Assembly (NCBI RefSeq): GCF_023715245.1
Contig: NZ_JAMBNV010000001.1
Span: 1,922,001-1,986,000, forward strand
Length of the DNA: 64,000 nucleotides
Reading direction: 5' to 3'
DNA from: Sporosarcina luteola
GTDB lineage: Bacteria > Bacillota > Bacilli > Bacillales_A > Planococcaceae
The notes under the pieces are model-generated. The model saw nothing but the letters and a program-made list of their open reading frames with translations, had not been told where the DNA came from and made no database searches. Positions 48,710-57,334 of this stretch are shown here, in pieces. Both the position numbers and the translations under genes were made by a program. Position 1 is the first letter of the stretch, and every line of letters starts with the position of its first letter.

Positions 48710-50059
48710 TTAAAGCTTCATGACAGCTTCGATAAATGCATCTCCACGTTCTTCAAAACTCGGGTATTGATCCCAGCTTGCACAAGCGGGAGACAGTAGG
48801 ATTTGATCACCCTCAAGTGATATTGCAAATGCTTCTTGCACAGCTTTTTCCATCGAGTCGGCTTTCAACGCATGTTGAACTCCACATGAAGATGCAAAAT
48901 CGATAAGCCGGTCGGCTGTTTCGCCGAGTGCAAGTACCGCCTTCACCCTGCCCATATATGGCCTCAGTTCCTCGAATGAATGCCCCCTATCCAGACCTCC
49001 AGCAATCAATACAACGGGCGACTGGAAGGATGATAAGGCGCTTCTTGTCGCCAATGTGTTTGTCGCTTTCGAATCATTGTAAAATGTTCTGCCCTTCAAT
49101 TCTTTAACGAACTGCATGCGGTGACGAACTCCTGTAAAAGAACTTAGCACATTTTCTATTGTTTCTTTGTCACAATCCATAAGAATGGCAGAAGCCGTAG
49201 CGGCTAAAATATTTTCCAAGTTATGCTGACCAAGCAATTTGATGATCGACCTTTTAACAAACGGTTCGCCTTGCCAGTAGATTAGCTCATCATCCGCTGA
49301 TATTCCCTCTGCATGTCTCCCTTGTAGAGAAAAAGGGACTTTCCAGGCAGCAGACCGTTCGACGTACGGCCTCATTTCAGGTTGATCTGCATTATAAATA
49401 AAGAAATCCTCTTCGGTCTGATTAGCTGTAACTTTCGCTTTCGCCAAGGCATATTCTTCAGGTGTTCCATGATAATCAAGATGTGCATCGTATAAATTTG
49501 TCCAGACGGCGATCTTCGGGCGGAAGTTTTCCGTTCCGGCCAACTGGAAAGAGGACACCTCCATGACAATAACTTCATCGGGTCTTGCATTTTCTGCCAC
49601 TGTGCACGCTACAGTTCCAATATTTCCAGCAATCAAAGGCTTTTTGCCTCCGATATTCAAAATATGATATAGAAGCGTTGTCGTTGTCGTCTTTCCGTTC
49701 GATCCTGTGATGGCGATAATTGGTGCTTCACTTACCAAATATGAAAGCTCTATTTCAGTCCAGATTGGAATCCCTTTCTGTTCCGCCTGCTGAATGACTG
49801 GATTGTGATAAGGGATGCCTGGATTCTTAACGATAACATCAAAGTCATGATCCAATATATCTTCCGGGTGACCGCCACAAATGACTATAATCCCTTTTGA
49901 TCGCAGCGCTTTTGCTTCTTCGCTTCCCGTCTCCGGGGAGGAATCGTTGACTATTACGAATGCCCCTAGTGAATGTAAGAGATCTGCTGCAGCATGGCCG
50001 CTTTTAGCAAGGCCAAGTACAAGGACTTTCTTGCCTTTGAGCTCATTTCGCTTTCCCAT
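48710..50059 (-). CDS. murD: UDP-N-acetylmuramoylalanine--D-glutamate ligase
   Basis: Adds D-glutamate to UDP-MurNAc-L-alanine in the cytoplasm. The N-terminal UDP-binding domain has VLGLAKSGHAAADLL, the central ATPase domain ITGSNGKTTTT, and the C-terminal domain FYNDSKATNTLATRSAL. Length 449 is normal. It starts one base after mraY ends. Confidence 0.97.
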   Translation of the reverse strand: MGKRNELKGKKVLVLGLAKSGHAAADLLHSLGAFVIVNDSSPETGSEEAKALRSKGIIVICGGHPEDILDHDFDVIVKNPGIPYHNPVIQQAEQKGIPIWTEIELSYLVSEAPIIAITGSNGKTTTTTLLYHILNIGGKKPLIAGNIGTVACTVAENARPDEVIVMEVSSFQLAGTENFRPKIAVWTNLYDAHLDYHGTPEEYALAKAKVTANQTEEDFFIYNADQPEMRPYVERSAAWKVPFSLQGRHAEGISADDELIYWQGEPFVKRSIIKLLGQHNLENILAATASAILMDCDKETIENVLSSFTGVRHRMQFVKELKGRTFYNDSKATNTLATRSALSSFQSPVVLIAGGLDRGHSFEELRPYMGRVKAVLALGETADRLIDFASSCGVQHALKADSMEKAVQEAFAISLEGDQILLSPACASWDQYPSFEERGDAFIEAVMKL

Positions 50060-51034
50060 TTACATCACCTCCCACAATACGGGTATCATCGCGGCAATAA
50101 GTGCCACTCCCCAAAAAACAATAACGATTTTCCATTCGGACCATCCGGATAATTCAAAGTGATGATGAATCGGACTCATTTTAAATACCCTTTTTCCAGT
50201 CAACTTAAAGCTAGTTACTTGAATCATCACCGATAATGTTTCAATAACATAGACGATTCCAATGACGAGGAGAAGAAGTTCTTGCTTCACTAGGATTGAT
50301 AGCATTGCAATCGCTCCGCCGAGCGCCAAGGAACCAGTATCCCCCATGAATACTTTGGCTGGTTTCATATTGAACAATAGGAAGCCAAGCATTGCACCTG
50401 AAACAACAAATGCGAACGTTGCGATATCAAATTGTTCATACACTAGCCCAAGTACACCAAATGCCGCAAAGGCAATTGTTGAAGTGCCTGCAACAAGCCC
50501 GTCTAGACCATCGGATAAGTTGACAGCATTCGAAAACCCGACGAGCCAAAAAATGAGGAAAGCGACGTAGAAAATTCCTAGGTCAATTGAAAAATTTGTA
50601 AAAGGAATTATCACTGTCGTTTCAAACGGACCCATTTTCAATAGGAAAAAGGCGATAACTGCAATAATGATTTGGCCAATAAGTTTTTGGATGGATGTCA
50701 ATCCCAAATTCCTTTTCATGACGACGATGATGAAATCGTCAAAAAATCCGATAACACCGAAACCGGCAAGCACAATCATCAGTACAATGGACTGTGTAGT
50801 CAGTACATCTTCATATATGTATGAGAGGACAATCATCGTAATGATAATGGAGCTCAGGAAAATAAGGCCGCCCATTGTAGGCGTGCCCGCTTTTTTCTTA
50901 TGTGCTTCGGGACCCTCTTCCCTGATGCTCTGACCGAATTTCAACCTTCTGAGCAATGGTATGATTGCGGTCCCGATTAATGCTGTTAATAGAAATGCTA
51001 CGGTAATAACCGTTATTGTCGTGACGAGTGTCAT
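50060..51034 (-). CDS. mraY: phospho-N-acetylmuramoyl-pentapeptide transferase
   Basis: Makes lipid I from UDP-MurNAc-pentapeptide and undecaprenyl phosphate at the inner membrane face. The 324 residues form about ten helices with GTPTMGGLIF, the catalytic aspartates in GFFDDFIIVVMK, NLSDGLDGLVAGT and the C-terminal MSPIHHHFELSGWSE. In B. subtilis murE precedes it; here spoVD does. Confidence 0.97.
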   Translation of the reverse strand: MTLVTTITVITVAFLLTALIGTAIIPLLRRLKFGQSIREEGPEAHKKKAGTPTMGGLIFLSSIIITMIVLSYIYEDVLTTQSIVLMIVLAGFGVIGFFDDFIIVVMKRNLGLTSIQKLIGQIIIAVIAFFLLKMGPFETTVIIPFTNFSIDLGIFYVAFLIFWLVGFSNAVNLSDGLDGLVAGTSTIAFAAFGVLGLVYEQFDIATFAFVVSGAMLGFLLFNMKPAKVFMGDTGSLALGGAIAMLSILVKQELLLLVIGIVYVIETLSVMIQVTSFKLTGKRVFKMSPIHHHFELSGWSEWKIVIVFWGVALIAAMIPVLWEVM

Positions 51035-51087
51035 AATATGTTCTCCTTACTTGTTTTGAAACTGTAATTGTATTTTATTGTTTAGTT

Positions 51088-51110
51088 CAAGGCGCTTTGT
51101 ATGCGCCTTG
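51088..51110. other. hairpin between spoVD and mraY
   Basis: Perfect 8-bp stem CAAGGCGC / GCGCCTTG with a 7-base loop in the 83-base gap where murE stands in B. subtilis. No T run follows on either strand, so it does not look like a terminator. A role in mRNA processing or stability is possible. Confidence 0.6.
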
Positions 51111-51117
51111 AGCTTTA

Positions 51118-53016
51118 TCATTCTTCTGTGTAAACATGAATAACATCGTCCACCGTCATCAAGGAATAGGGGACTGGCATTTGGTATTTAATGACGTCGC
51201 CTTCTCCATGCCATTCTATACGATACGTGTGAAGCTGGCGGGCAACCATTCCTCTTGTCATGCCTGTCATATCCGGCACCCGGTGCGTAATCGCATCTCC
51301 CCATCGGTATTCTTTTTCAATCTGCCCTTCCCTCTTTTCGATGCCGGCTATCGGAGCAATCTCTTCGATGATTCTGCCGACGATCGGTGCCGCGATGACG
51401 CCCCCAAATTGAATCGAGTTTTTCGGACTGTCAACTGCTATATAGACAAGTAACTCGGGATCATCCGCCGGAGCGAACCCGACAAACGAAACGATATAGT
51501 CGCCATCGCTGTAATTGCCGTTGACAACCTTCTGGGCAGTGCCCGTCTTTCCGCCGACACGGAGTCCATCATTGAAAGCGTTTCGGCCGGAACCTTTTGC
51601 GACAACCGATTCCAACGCCTCTCTCACTTGGGCGGACGTCTCTTCGCTAATGACACGGCGTCTCATTTCGGGTTCAAACGATTGCAGCGTCTCTCCCTTA
51701 TCATTCTTAATTTCCTTTACAATATACGGACGATACAGATAACCGCCGTTAATTGCAGCCGCTACAGCCTGCACTTGCTGGATTGGCGTTACGGAAATCC
51801 CCTGGCCGAAAGCTGTTGTTGCTTGTTCGACCGGACCAAATGCTTCTTTAGAAAACAGAATCCCTTTTGCTTCGCCCGCAATTCCTGATCCTGTCGTTTC
51901 ACCGAAGCCGAAATCCCGAATATATTTATCAAGCTTTTCACCGCCCAAACGCTGGCCGATTTCTATGAAGCCCGGGTTGCAGGAATTCTCAACAACTTCT
52001 AAAAAAGACTGGTGCCCGTGCCCTTCCCTTTTCCAGCACCTTAACCTTGCATTGGCTACCATCGTGTAGCCAGGGTCATTAAAGTGATCATGATGAAGGT
52101 CGATAACTTTTTCTTCCAAGCCCGCGGCAAGCGTGAGGATTTTGAATGTCGATCCCGGTTCAAACGTCATCCAAACTGGCAAGTTCCGATTGTAGATCGT
52201 TTGATCGGCATCCTGGTATTCGGCAGGATTGAACGTCGGCATGGAAACCAATGAGAGGATTTCGCCTGTCTTCGGATTCATGATAATTCCAATCGCTTGG
52301 GTGGCATCGTATTTTTCCATTGCCTGAAGCAATTCCCGTTCCATGACCTTCTGCATTTTGATATCGATCGTCAGTTCAATGGTAGCCCCTTTCTTCCCTG
52401 TCTGAAAACCATCGTCGACATGCGGCAGAGGAATCGCCTTCGCATCTGTATAGAGGCGTATTTTATCTCCAGTGCCTTGCAAGATCTCATCGTATGCATA
52501 TTCAATGCCTGCAAGGCCCGTTCCATCAAACCCAGTAAACCCAATCAGCCTAGACAGCATTTCACCATACGGATAGTTCCTTACGAAATCCACCCCTGTA
52601 TACAAGCCATCGATTTGCAACTTCGCAATCTCCGTCGCCTGTTCCTGGGTAATGTTTTTCCCTTCAGGCGCTAACTTGTTCATATACGTTTTTTTCGTCA
52701 TCTTCTCCAGCAGTTTTTCTTTATCAACTTGCAAAATGTCCGCCAATAACGCGGCCGCCTTTTCCGGTTCCTTGTTTTGGGAGGGCATAAAATAAAGCGT
52801 CGGAGCCAGTTTGTTTCCAACAATCAACTGGCCATTGCGATCTTGGATCTCCCCCCGGATGGCTCCAAAAGGGATTTCCCGATCCCAATTCTCTTCCGCA
52901 CGCGCTTTCAACCATTCATGTTTAATGATTTGGACGTGGAAGAGCTTTGCTATAACCATGGATATGGAAATGAGGAAAATGATGAAAATTGCCCGCAACC
53001 GCTTCTTCGATTGCAA
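51118..53016 (-). CDS. spoVD: sporulation-type penicillin-binding protein SpoVD
   Basis: Class B transpeptidase needed for spore cortex in B. subtilis, partner of SpoVE. One N-terminal membrane helix (about 8-25), dimerisation domain, then the transpeptidase with STFK at 289-292, SCN at 345-347 and KTG at 490-492, and one C-terminal PASTA domain (about 570-630). The start is unclear: TTG at 53016 has no Shine-Dalgarno, whereas CTG at 53034 lies seven bases after AAAGGTG and gives an N-terminus that aligns better with B. subtilis. No ATG or GTG is available in frame. Confidence 0.93.
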   Translation of the reverse strand: MQSKKRLRAIFIIFLISISMVIAKLFHVQIIKHEWLKARAEENWDREIPFGAIRGEIQDRNGQLIVGNKLAPTLYFMPSQNKEPEKAAALLADILQVDKEKLLEKMTKKTYMNKLAPEGKNITQEQATEIAKLQIDGLYTGVDFVRNYPYGEMLSRLIGFTGFDGTGLAGIEYAYDEILQGTGDKIRLYTDAKAIPLPHVDDGFQTGKKGATIELTIDIKMQKVMERELLQAMEKYDATQAIGIIMNPKTGEILSLVSMPTFNPAEYQDADQTIYNRNLPVWMTFEPGSTFKILTLAAGLEEKVIDLHHDHFNDPGYTMVANARLRCWKREGHGHQSFLEVVENSCNPGFIEIGQRLGGEKLDKYIRDFGFGETTGSGIAGEAKGILFSKEAFGPVEQATTAFGQGISVTPIQQVQAVAAAINGGYLYRPYIVKEIKNDKGETLQSFEPEMRRRVISEETSAQVREALESVVAKGSGRNAFNDGLRVGGKTGTAQKVVNGNYSDGDYIVSFVGFAPADDPELLVYIAVDSPKNSIQFGGVIAAPIVGRIIEEIAPIAGIEKREGQIEKEYRWGDAITHRVPDMTGMTRGMVARQLHTYRIEWHGEGDVIKYQMPVPYSLMTVDDVIHVYTEE

Positions 53017-53090
53017 ATCAGCATATTTACGCAGAGCCCCACACCTTTCGTTTTTCTATCAACCTATGAAAGGGCGAGGACAGCTATACA

Positions 53091-55340
53091 TCATCCACCA
53101 ATTATCTCTTCCACGTCCTCCTCCTCTGCCTCTTCATTCTGCTCGATTGGTGTATGTTGATCTTCCGGTGATTTAAGCTGGAGCACTACAGGATCATCTT
53201 TGCTGATAACGGCCCCCGCGGAAAGACTTTGCTCTGTCACATATCCATCCCCGTTCAACCGGATATCAAGCCCAGATAACATTTTAAATGATAACGCCAT
53301 TTTTTTCGACCACCCGGAAAAATTTGGAAGAGTGGTATCGCCTTCAGTTTCAAGGAGCACAATAGAACCTTCACTCAGCTTTGTACCTTTTTCAGGATAT
53401 TGGCTTTTCACCTTTCCTCCCTCACCGATCAGTATCGGTGAAAAACCTTGTTGTTCAAGGTCTGCAATCGAGGATTCCGCAGCTTCTCCAATATGGTCTG
53501 ATAATGACTTCGTCAAAGATGTTTCACTATTTTCAGGAAGTATATTCATATACTTCAAGCTGCTTTCCATTATGGAAGTGAATAACTCAGCAACCGGATC
53601 CGAACCGTATTGGCCTGGTTCAAGCTTCGGCTGCTGGACGATTACATACGTCAATAACTGCGGATCGTCGATAGGTGCCATTCCGAGGAATGAATAAAGA
53701 TAATTGCCGTCACCGGCCAGATATCCTCTGCCATCTGTTCTCGGAATTTCCGCCGTTCCTGTCTTGCCGCCGACTGAGTATCCAGAAAGTGCGAATTTCC
53801 GGCCAGTACCAACATCTGATGTGACTGTGGAAGCTAATACCTCACGTGTTCGCTTGGCAGTTTCCGACGAAATAGGAGATTTCCGTTCTTCCTCCTTATG
53901 TTCTTCCACAACTTTCCCCGTATTCGGATCGACTATTTGATCGATAACATACGGTTTCATCATTTTACCGTCATTTGCAATGGCTGTCGCAGCCTGGATC
54001 ATCTGGATTGGAGTGACTGTGGACCCTTGTCCATATGAAGTCGTCAGCCTTTCACTAGGATTTATGTCCAAAATGATGCCCGGAACTTCGTGCGGTAAAT
54101 CGATTCCCACCTTTTCACCGAACCCGAATCCACGTAGGTATTCGATGAATGTCCGGTCGCCCATTCTTTCTAACAAATAAGCCATTGAAACGTTCGAGGA
54201 TCTTTGGAATCCTTCCAAGAAAGTGATTCTCCCCCAGCCGGTCCGATTGACGTCTCGAATTGTTTTATCGTAGATCTTATATTGTCCAGACTGATACTCA
54301 GCGGAAGGGGCCCATTTATTTTCCTCAATCGCCGCGGCTAATGTAAAGATCTTCATCGTTGAGCCAGGTTCAATTGTGTTCTGGATGGCATCGTTCAGCC
54401 AGTTTTCCGTCAATCCCTCACGAGTGGATGGATGGAAGGATGGGCGCTGACTCATTGCATAAATTTCTCCAGTTTTCGGGTTTGTGACGATGACAAGCAT
54501 TTTTTTAGGTGAATATTTCTCTTCAACTTTATTCATCGCATCTTCGACGAAGTTCTGAATTGTTTTATCAATTGTTAATTGAATGGTCAGTCCATCTTTA
54601 GCAGCGACGACCTTCTTCTCAGATTTCGGTAAGATGAATCCCCAAATATCAGTTTTATAATCCACTTTTCCGTCTATACCGGTAAGCTCCTTGTTATAGG
54701 TCTGTTCTAGTCCCATTTTACCGATCGTTGAAACTTTCTTGTTCTCATCTTCTTCTCTCATCGCAAATCCGATCAAATACGATGCGAAATTCCCGTTTGG
54801 ATAAAAACGCTTCTTATCTTCGATGAACTGTAGACCTGTAACACCTTCTTTATCAGCAGCCTCTTTAATGGCCAGCATTGTTTCATGGCTAATATCCCGG
54901 CCCGCTTTTCCAAATTCGATTTGATACGTCTCGTACGTATCCGTATTCCTTTTCACTGCTGCATCCCTGATTTCAATCATCTTTTCTTTTTCCATCGGGA
55001 TGAATCTGCTTAACAATTCGGCAGCCTTGTCAAAATCAGTGACATGCCTTTTCTTTTTCGCACCTTTTTCAGTCGCTTTTTCACTTAAAATTGCAATCAA
55101 CCGGTAGCTCAGCGTATCGGAAGCGATCACTTCACCGTTCCGGTCGATGATTTTACCTCGTTCGGCTTTTAGAATCGACTCGCGCGCATATTTAGCTTCC
55201 GCCATTGCTGCCATTTGTCTTCCTTCGGCCTGTCCCGTAATTTGGATGCTTAACAATCTTCCAAACAAAAGAAAAAAGAGCCCTCCAAAAACCAGAAACA
55301 TCAGGAAGGCTCCCCATTGAAATCGAAATTTCTTTTTCAT
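53091..55340 (-). CDS. pbpB: penicillin-binding protein 2B (divisome transpeptidase)
   Basis: Class B PBP essential for septal peptidoglycan. Membrane helix at about 11-31, dimerisation domain (50-250), transpeptidase with STMK at 327-330, SSN at 381-383 and KTG at 526-528, and two PASTA domains (about 610-735), then an acidic tail. Length 749. Its start overlaps ftsL by 4 bases. Confidence 0.96.
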   Translation of the reverse strand: MKKKFRFQWGAFLMFLVFGGLFFLLFGRLLSIQITGQAEGRQMAAMAEAKYARESILKAERGKIIDRNGEVIASDTLSYRLIAILSEKATEKGAKKKRHVTDFDKAAELLSRFIPMEKEKMIEIRDAAVKRNTDTYETYQIEFGKAGRDISHETMLAIKEAADKEGVTGLQFIEDKKRFYPNGNFASYLIGFAMREEDENKKVSTIGKMGLEQTYNKELTGIDGKVDYKTDIWGFILPKSEKKVVAAKDGLTIQLTIDKTIQNFVEDAMNKVEEKYSPKKMLVIVTNPKTGEIYAMSQRPSFHPSTREGLTENWLNDAIQNTIEPGSTMKIFTLAAAIEENKWAPSAEYQSGQYKIYDKTIRDVNRTGWGRITFLEGFQRSSNVSMAYLLERMGDRTFIEYLRGFGFGEKVGIDLPHEVPGIILDINPSERLTTSYGQGSTVTPIQMIQAATAIANDGKMMKPYVIDQIVDPNTGKVVEEHKEEERKSPISSETAKRTREVLASTVTSDVGTGRKFALSGYSVGGKTGTAEIPRTDGRGYLAGDGNYLYSFLGMAPIDDPQLLTYVIVQQPKLEPGQYGSDPVAELFTSIMESSLKYMNILPENSETSLTKSLSDHIGEAAESSIADLEQQGFSPILIGEGGKVKSQYPEKGTKLSEGSIVLLETEGDTTLPNFSGWSKKMALSFKMLSGLDIRLNGDGYVTEQSLSAGAVISKDDPVVLQLKSPEDQHTPIEQNEEAEEEDVEEIIGG

Positions 55341-55717
55341 CGTCCAGGCACGACCTTTACGTTTTTCTCATTCAGGTTCAAGCCGAGCTCCTTCGCTTTA
55401 TTCCAAATAACTTCGTATGTAGATTTCTCGCTCACTTGTATGGACAATTCTGTATTTTGTTTTGCCGTTTCGTCGATTTCCTTGTTGATTAATTGCACTT
55501 CCTTGTTCGTATCATTGATTTGGGCTTGAGTATGCAAAATCATTGTAGAGAAAAGTACGAGAACTGCCGCGAACAGCACGAACAGAAATTTTTCTCCTGT
55601 AGAGAAAAGTTTTCGTGAACGCCTCGCCGGCTGTTGTGTTTCATTTGTCTTTGGTGATTGTGGTGCATGTACCTCATGGACCGTATTCATTTGAAAGCTT
55701 CTCTGTTCCAATGCCAT
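55337..55717 (-). CDS. ftsL: cell division protein FtsL
   Basis: Small bitopic divisome protein of 126 residues. A cytoplasmic N-terminus of about 42 residues is followed by a membrane helix (about 43-62) and an extracellular heptad-repeat coil (QINDTNKEVQLINKEIDE). It pairs with DivIC and DivIB. Identified mainly from size, topology and position between rsmH and pbpB. Confidence 0.92.
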   Translation of the reverse strand: MALEQRSFQMNTVHEVHAPQSPKTNETQQPARRSRKLFSTGEKFLFVLFAAVLVLFSTMILHTQAQINDTNKEVQLINKEIDETAKQNTELSIQVSEKSTYEVIWNKAKELGLNLNEKNVKVVPGR

Positions 55718-55732
55718 TTACAAGTTCCCCCT

Positions 55733-56665
55733 TTATTTTTTCTCTATGATCCGCAGTTTTGCAGACCTGGATCTTTTATTCACTTCAATTTCATCTGTAC
55801 TTGGAAGGATCGGTTTTCTCGTAACCAGTTTGAATTCGGGATCCATCCCTTCTGGAACAATCGGCAAATTCGGCGGTAGTTCCGGCATGGAAGACGCTTC
55901 TTTGAAGATTGTCTTGCAAAGTCTGTCTTCCAGTGAATGGAATGTGATGACACAAATGCGTCCACCGGGATTCAAGACAGTTAAAGCGTCGGTTAATGAA
56001 TCCTCCGCTGCCCCTAGCTCATCATTCACCGCTATCCGTATTGCTTGGAAAACCCTTTTCGCCGGATGTCCACCGGTTCTGCGAGCGGCAGCTGGGATTC
56101 CTTCTTTGATTAACTCTGCAAGCTCGCCTGTCGTCTTGATCGGTGCATTATTCCGCGCTTCTTCGATCTTGCGGGCGACCCCTTTGGAAAACTTCTCTTC
56201 ACCATACCTGAAAAAGATGCGCACCAGATCTTCATATCGCCATTCATTGACCACTTCATAAGCAGTCAATGCCGCCTCTGTATTCATGCGCATGTCAAGT
56301 AAGGCATCGTGATTGTAACTGAATCCACGTTCCGGCGTATCCAACTGTGGAGAGGAAACACCAAGGTCGTATAGAATACCGTCCACTTTATGCACGTCTA
56401 TCTTTGCCAGTTCATCTTTCAAATTCCGGAAGTTGGAGTGGATGAATGTGACTTGCTCCAAATAATCGTTTAACTTCAATTTGGCAGCATCAATTGCTGT
56501 CGTATCTTGATCAAAGCAGATGAGTCTGCCATTTGCCGACAACATCTTCACGATTTCTAAACTGTGTCCCGCTCCGCCAAGTGTGCAATCGACATAAATG
56601 CCATCCGGTTTAATGTTGAGCCCATTGACGGCTTCATGAAGTAAAACTGTTATATGATCGAACAT
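55733..56665 (-). CDS. rsmH: 16S rRNA (cytosine-1402-N4)-methyltransferase RsmH (MraW)
   Basis: Methylates C1402 in the ribosomal P site. The 310 residues start with [13 protein letters not shown]; the SAM-binding motif is CTLGGAGHS, with [25 protein letters not shown] and [15 protein letters not shown] as family signatures. It follows mraZ by 35 bases at the head of the dcw cluster. Confidence 0.97.
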   Translation of the reverse strand: MFDHITVLLHEAVNGLNIKPDGIYVDCTLGGAGHSLEIVKMLSANGRLICFDQDTTAIDAAKLKLNDYLEQVTFIHSNFRNLKDELAKIDVHKVDGILYDLGVSSPQLDTPERGFSYNHDALLDMRMNTEAALTAYEVVNEWRYEDLVRIFFRYGEEKFSKGVARKIEEARNNAPIKTTGELAELIKEGIPAAARRTGGHPAKRVFQAIRIAVNDELGAAEDSLTDALTVLNPGGRICVITFHSLEDRLCKTIFKEASSMPELPPNLPIVPEGMDPEFKLVTRKPILPSTDEIEVNKRSRSAKLRIIEKK

Positions 56666-56700
56666 CGAAACCGCCTACTTTCCAATTGATAATTATCGTA

Positions 56701-57132
56701 TTAAAAGTCAAAGTCGATGATGTTTTCCGCGATTTCATTGAATGATTGCTCTGACTCGTCGTAATAGGAATCCCAAGAAGATTTAGACCAGATTTCAATT
56801 CGGCTTGAAACGCCAATGACGACACAATCCTTTTCAACTTTCGCGTAGTCGAGTAATGAGGTTGGAATATTGACACGACCCTGCTTGTCTATTTCAACTT
56901 CAGTGGCCCCTGAGAAGAAGAACCGGGCAAATGCGCGGGCATCTTTCTTCGTAACCGGCAGCGCCTTTAATTTTTCCTCCAGCCGTTTCCATTCCTCCAT
57001 AGGGTAACCGAAGAGGCAGTTATCCAATCCACGAGTCAGCACAAAGCCATCCATCAGATATTCCCTGAATTTTGACGGGACTATCAAACGGCCTTTTGCA
57101 TCTACAGTGTGCTGATATTCGCCCATGAACAT
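56701..57132 (-). CDS. mraZ: transcriptional regulator MraZ
   Basis: Ring-forming DNA-binding protein of the SpoVT/AbrB fold that controls the dcw operon. The 143 residues start [19 protein letters not shown], with the repeated DxxGR motif again in [14 protein letters not shown]. The ATG at 57132 has GGGG eight bases upstream and matches B. subtilis exactly in length; open frame further upstream runs through the promoter. Three binding-site repeats lie just upstream, suggesting autoregulation. Confidence 0.96.
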   Translation of the reverse strand: MFMGEYQHTVDAKGRLIVPSKFREYLMDGFVLTRGLDNCLFGYPMEEWKRLEEKLKALPVTKKDARAFARFFFSGATEVEIDKQGRVNIPTSLLDYAKVEKDCVVIGVSSRIEIWSKSSWDSYYDESEQSFNEIAENIIDFDF

Positions 57133-57163
57133 ACTCTTCACCCCACTATATGTTTTTAATGTA

Positions 57164-57187
57164 CCACATCCCTCCACATTCCTCCAC
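57164..57187 (-). promoter_or_regulatory. MraZ-binding repeats
   Basis: GTGG occurs three times at an exact 10-base period on the minus strand (57184-57187, 57174-57177, 57164-57167), the pattern of known MraZ boxes. TGGTACATT directly following could be an extended -10. Confidence 0.7.
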
Positions 57188-57283
57188 TCAAAAACTATTT
57201 TCATTGTAAAATATGTATATAGTACTTGTTTCATTGAGATATAGATTGCATTCAATCATAGTTTCCGAACGTCATAAACCCAT

Positions 57284-57324
57284 AAAAAACGCCGATGCAG
57301 TCTGTAAATGCCTGCATCGGCGTT
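57284..57324 (-). terminator. bshC terminator
   Basis: 13-bp stem AACGCCGATGCAG / CTGCATCGGCGTT with an 11-base loop and TTTTTTATG on the minus strand, separating bshC from mraZ. Confidence 0.88.
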
Positions 57325-57334
57325 GTTTCATCAT

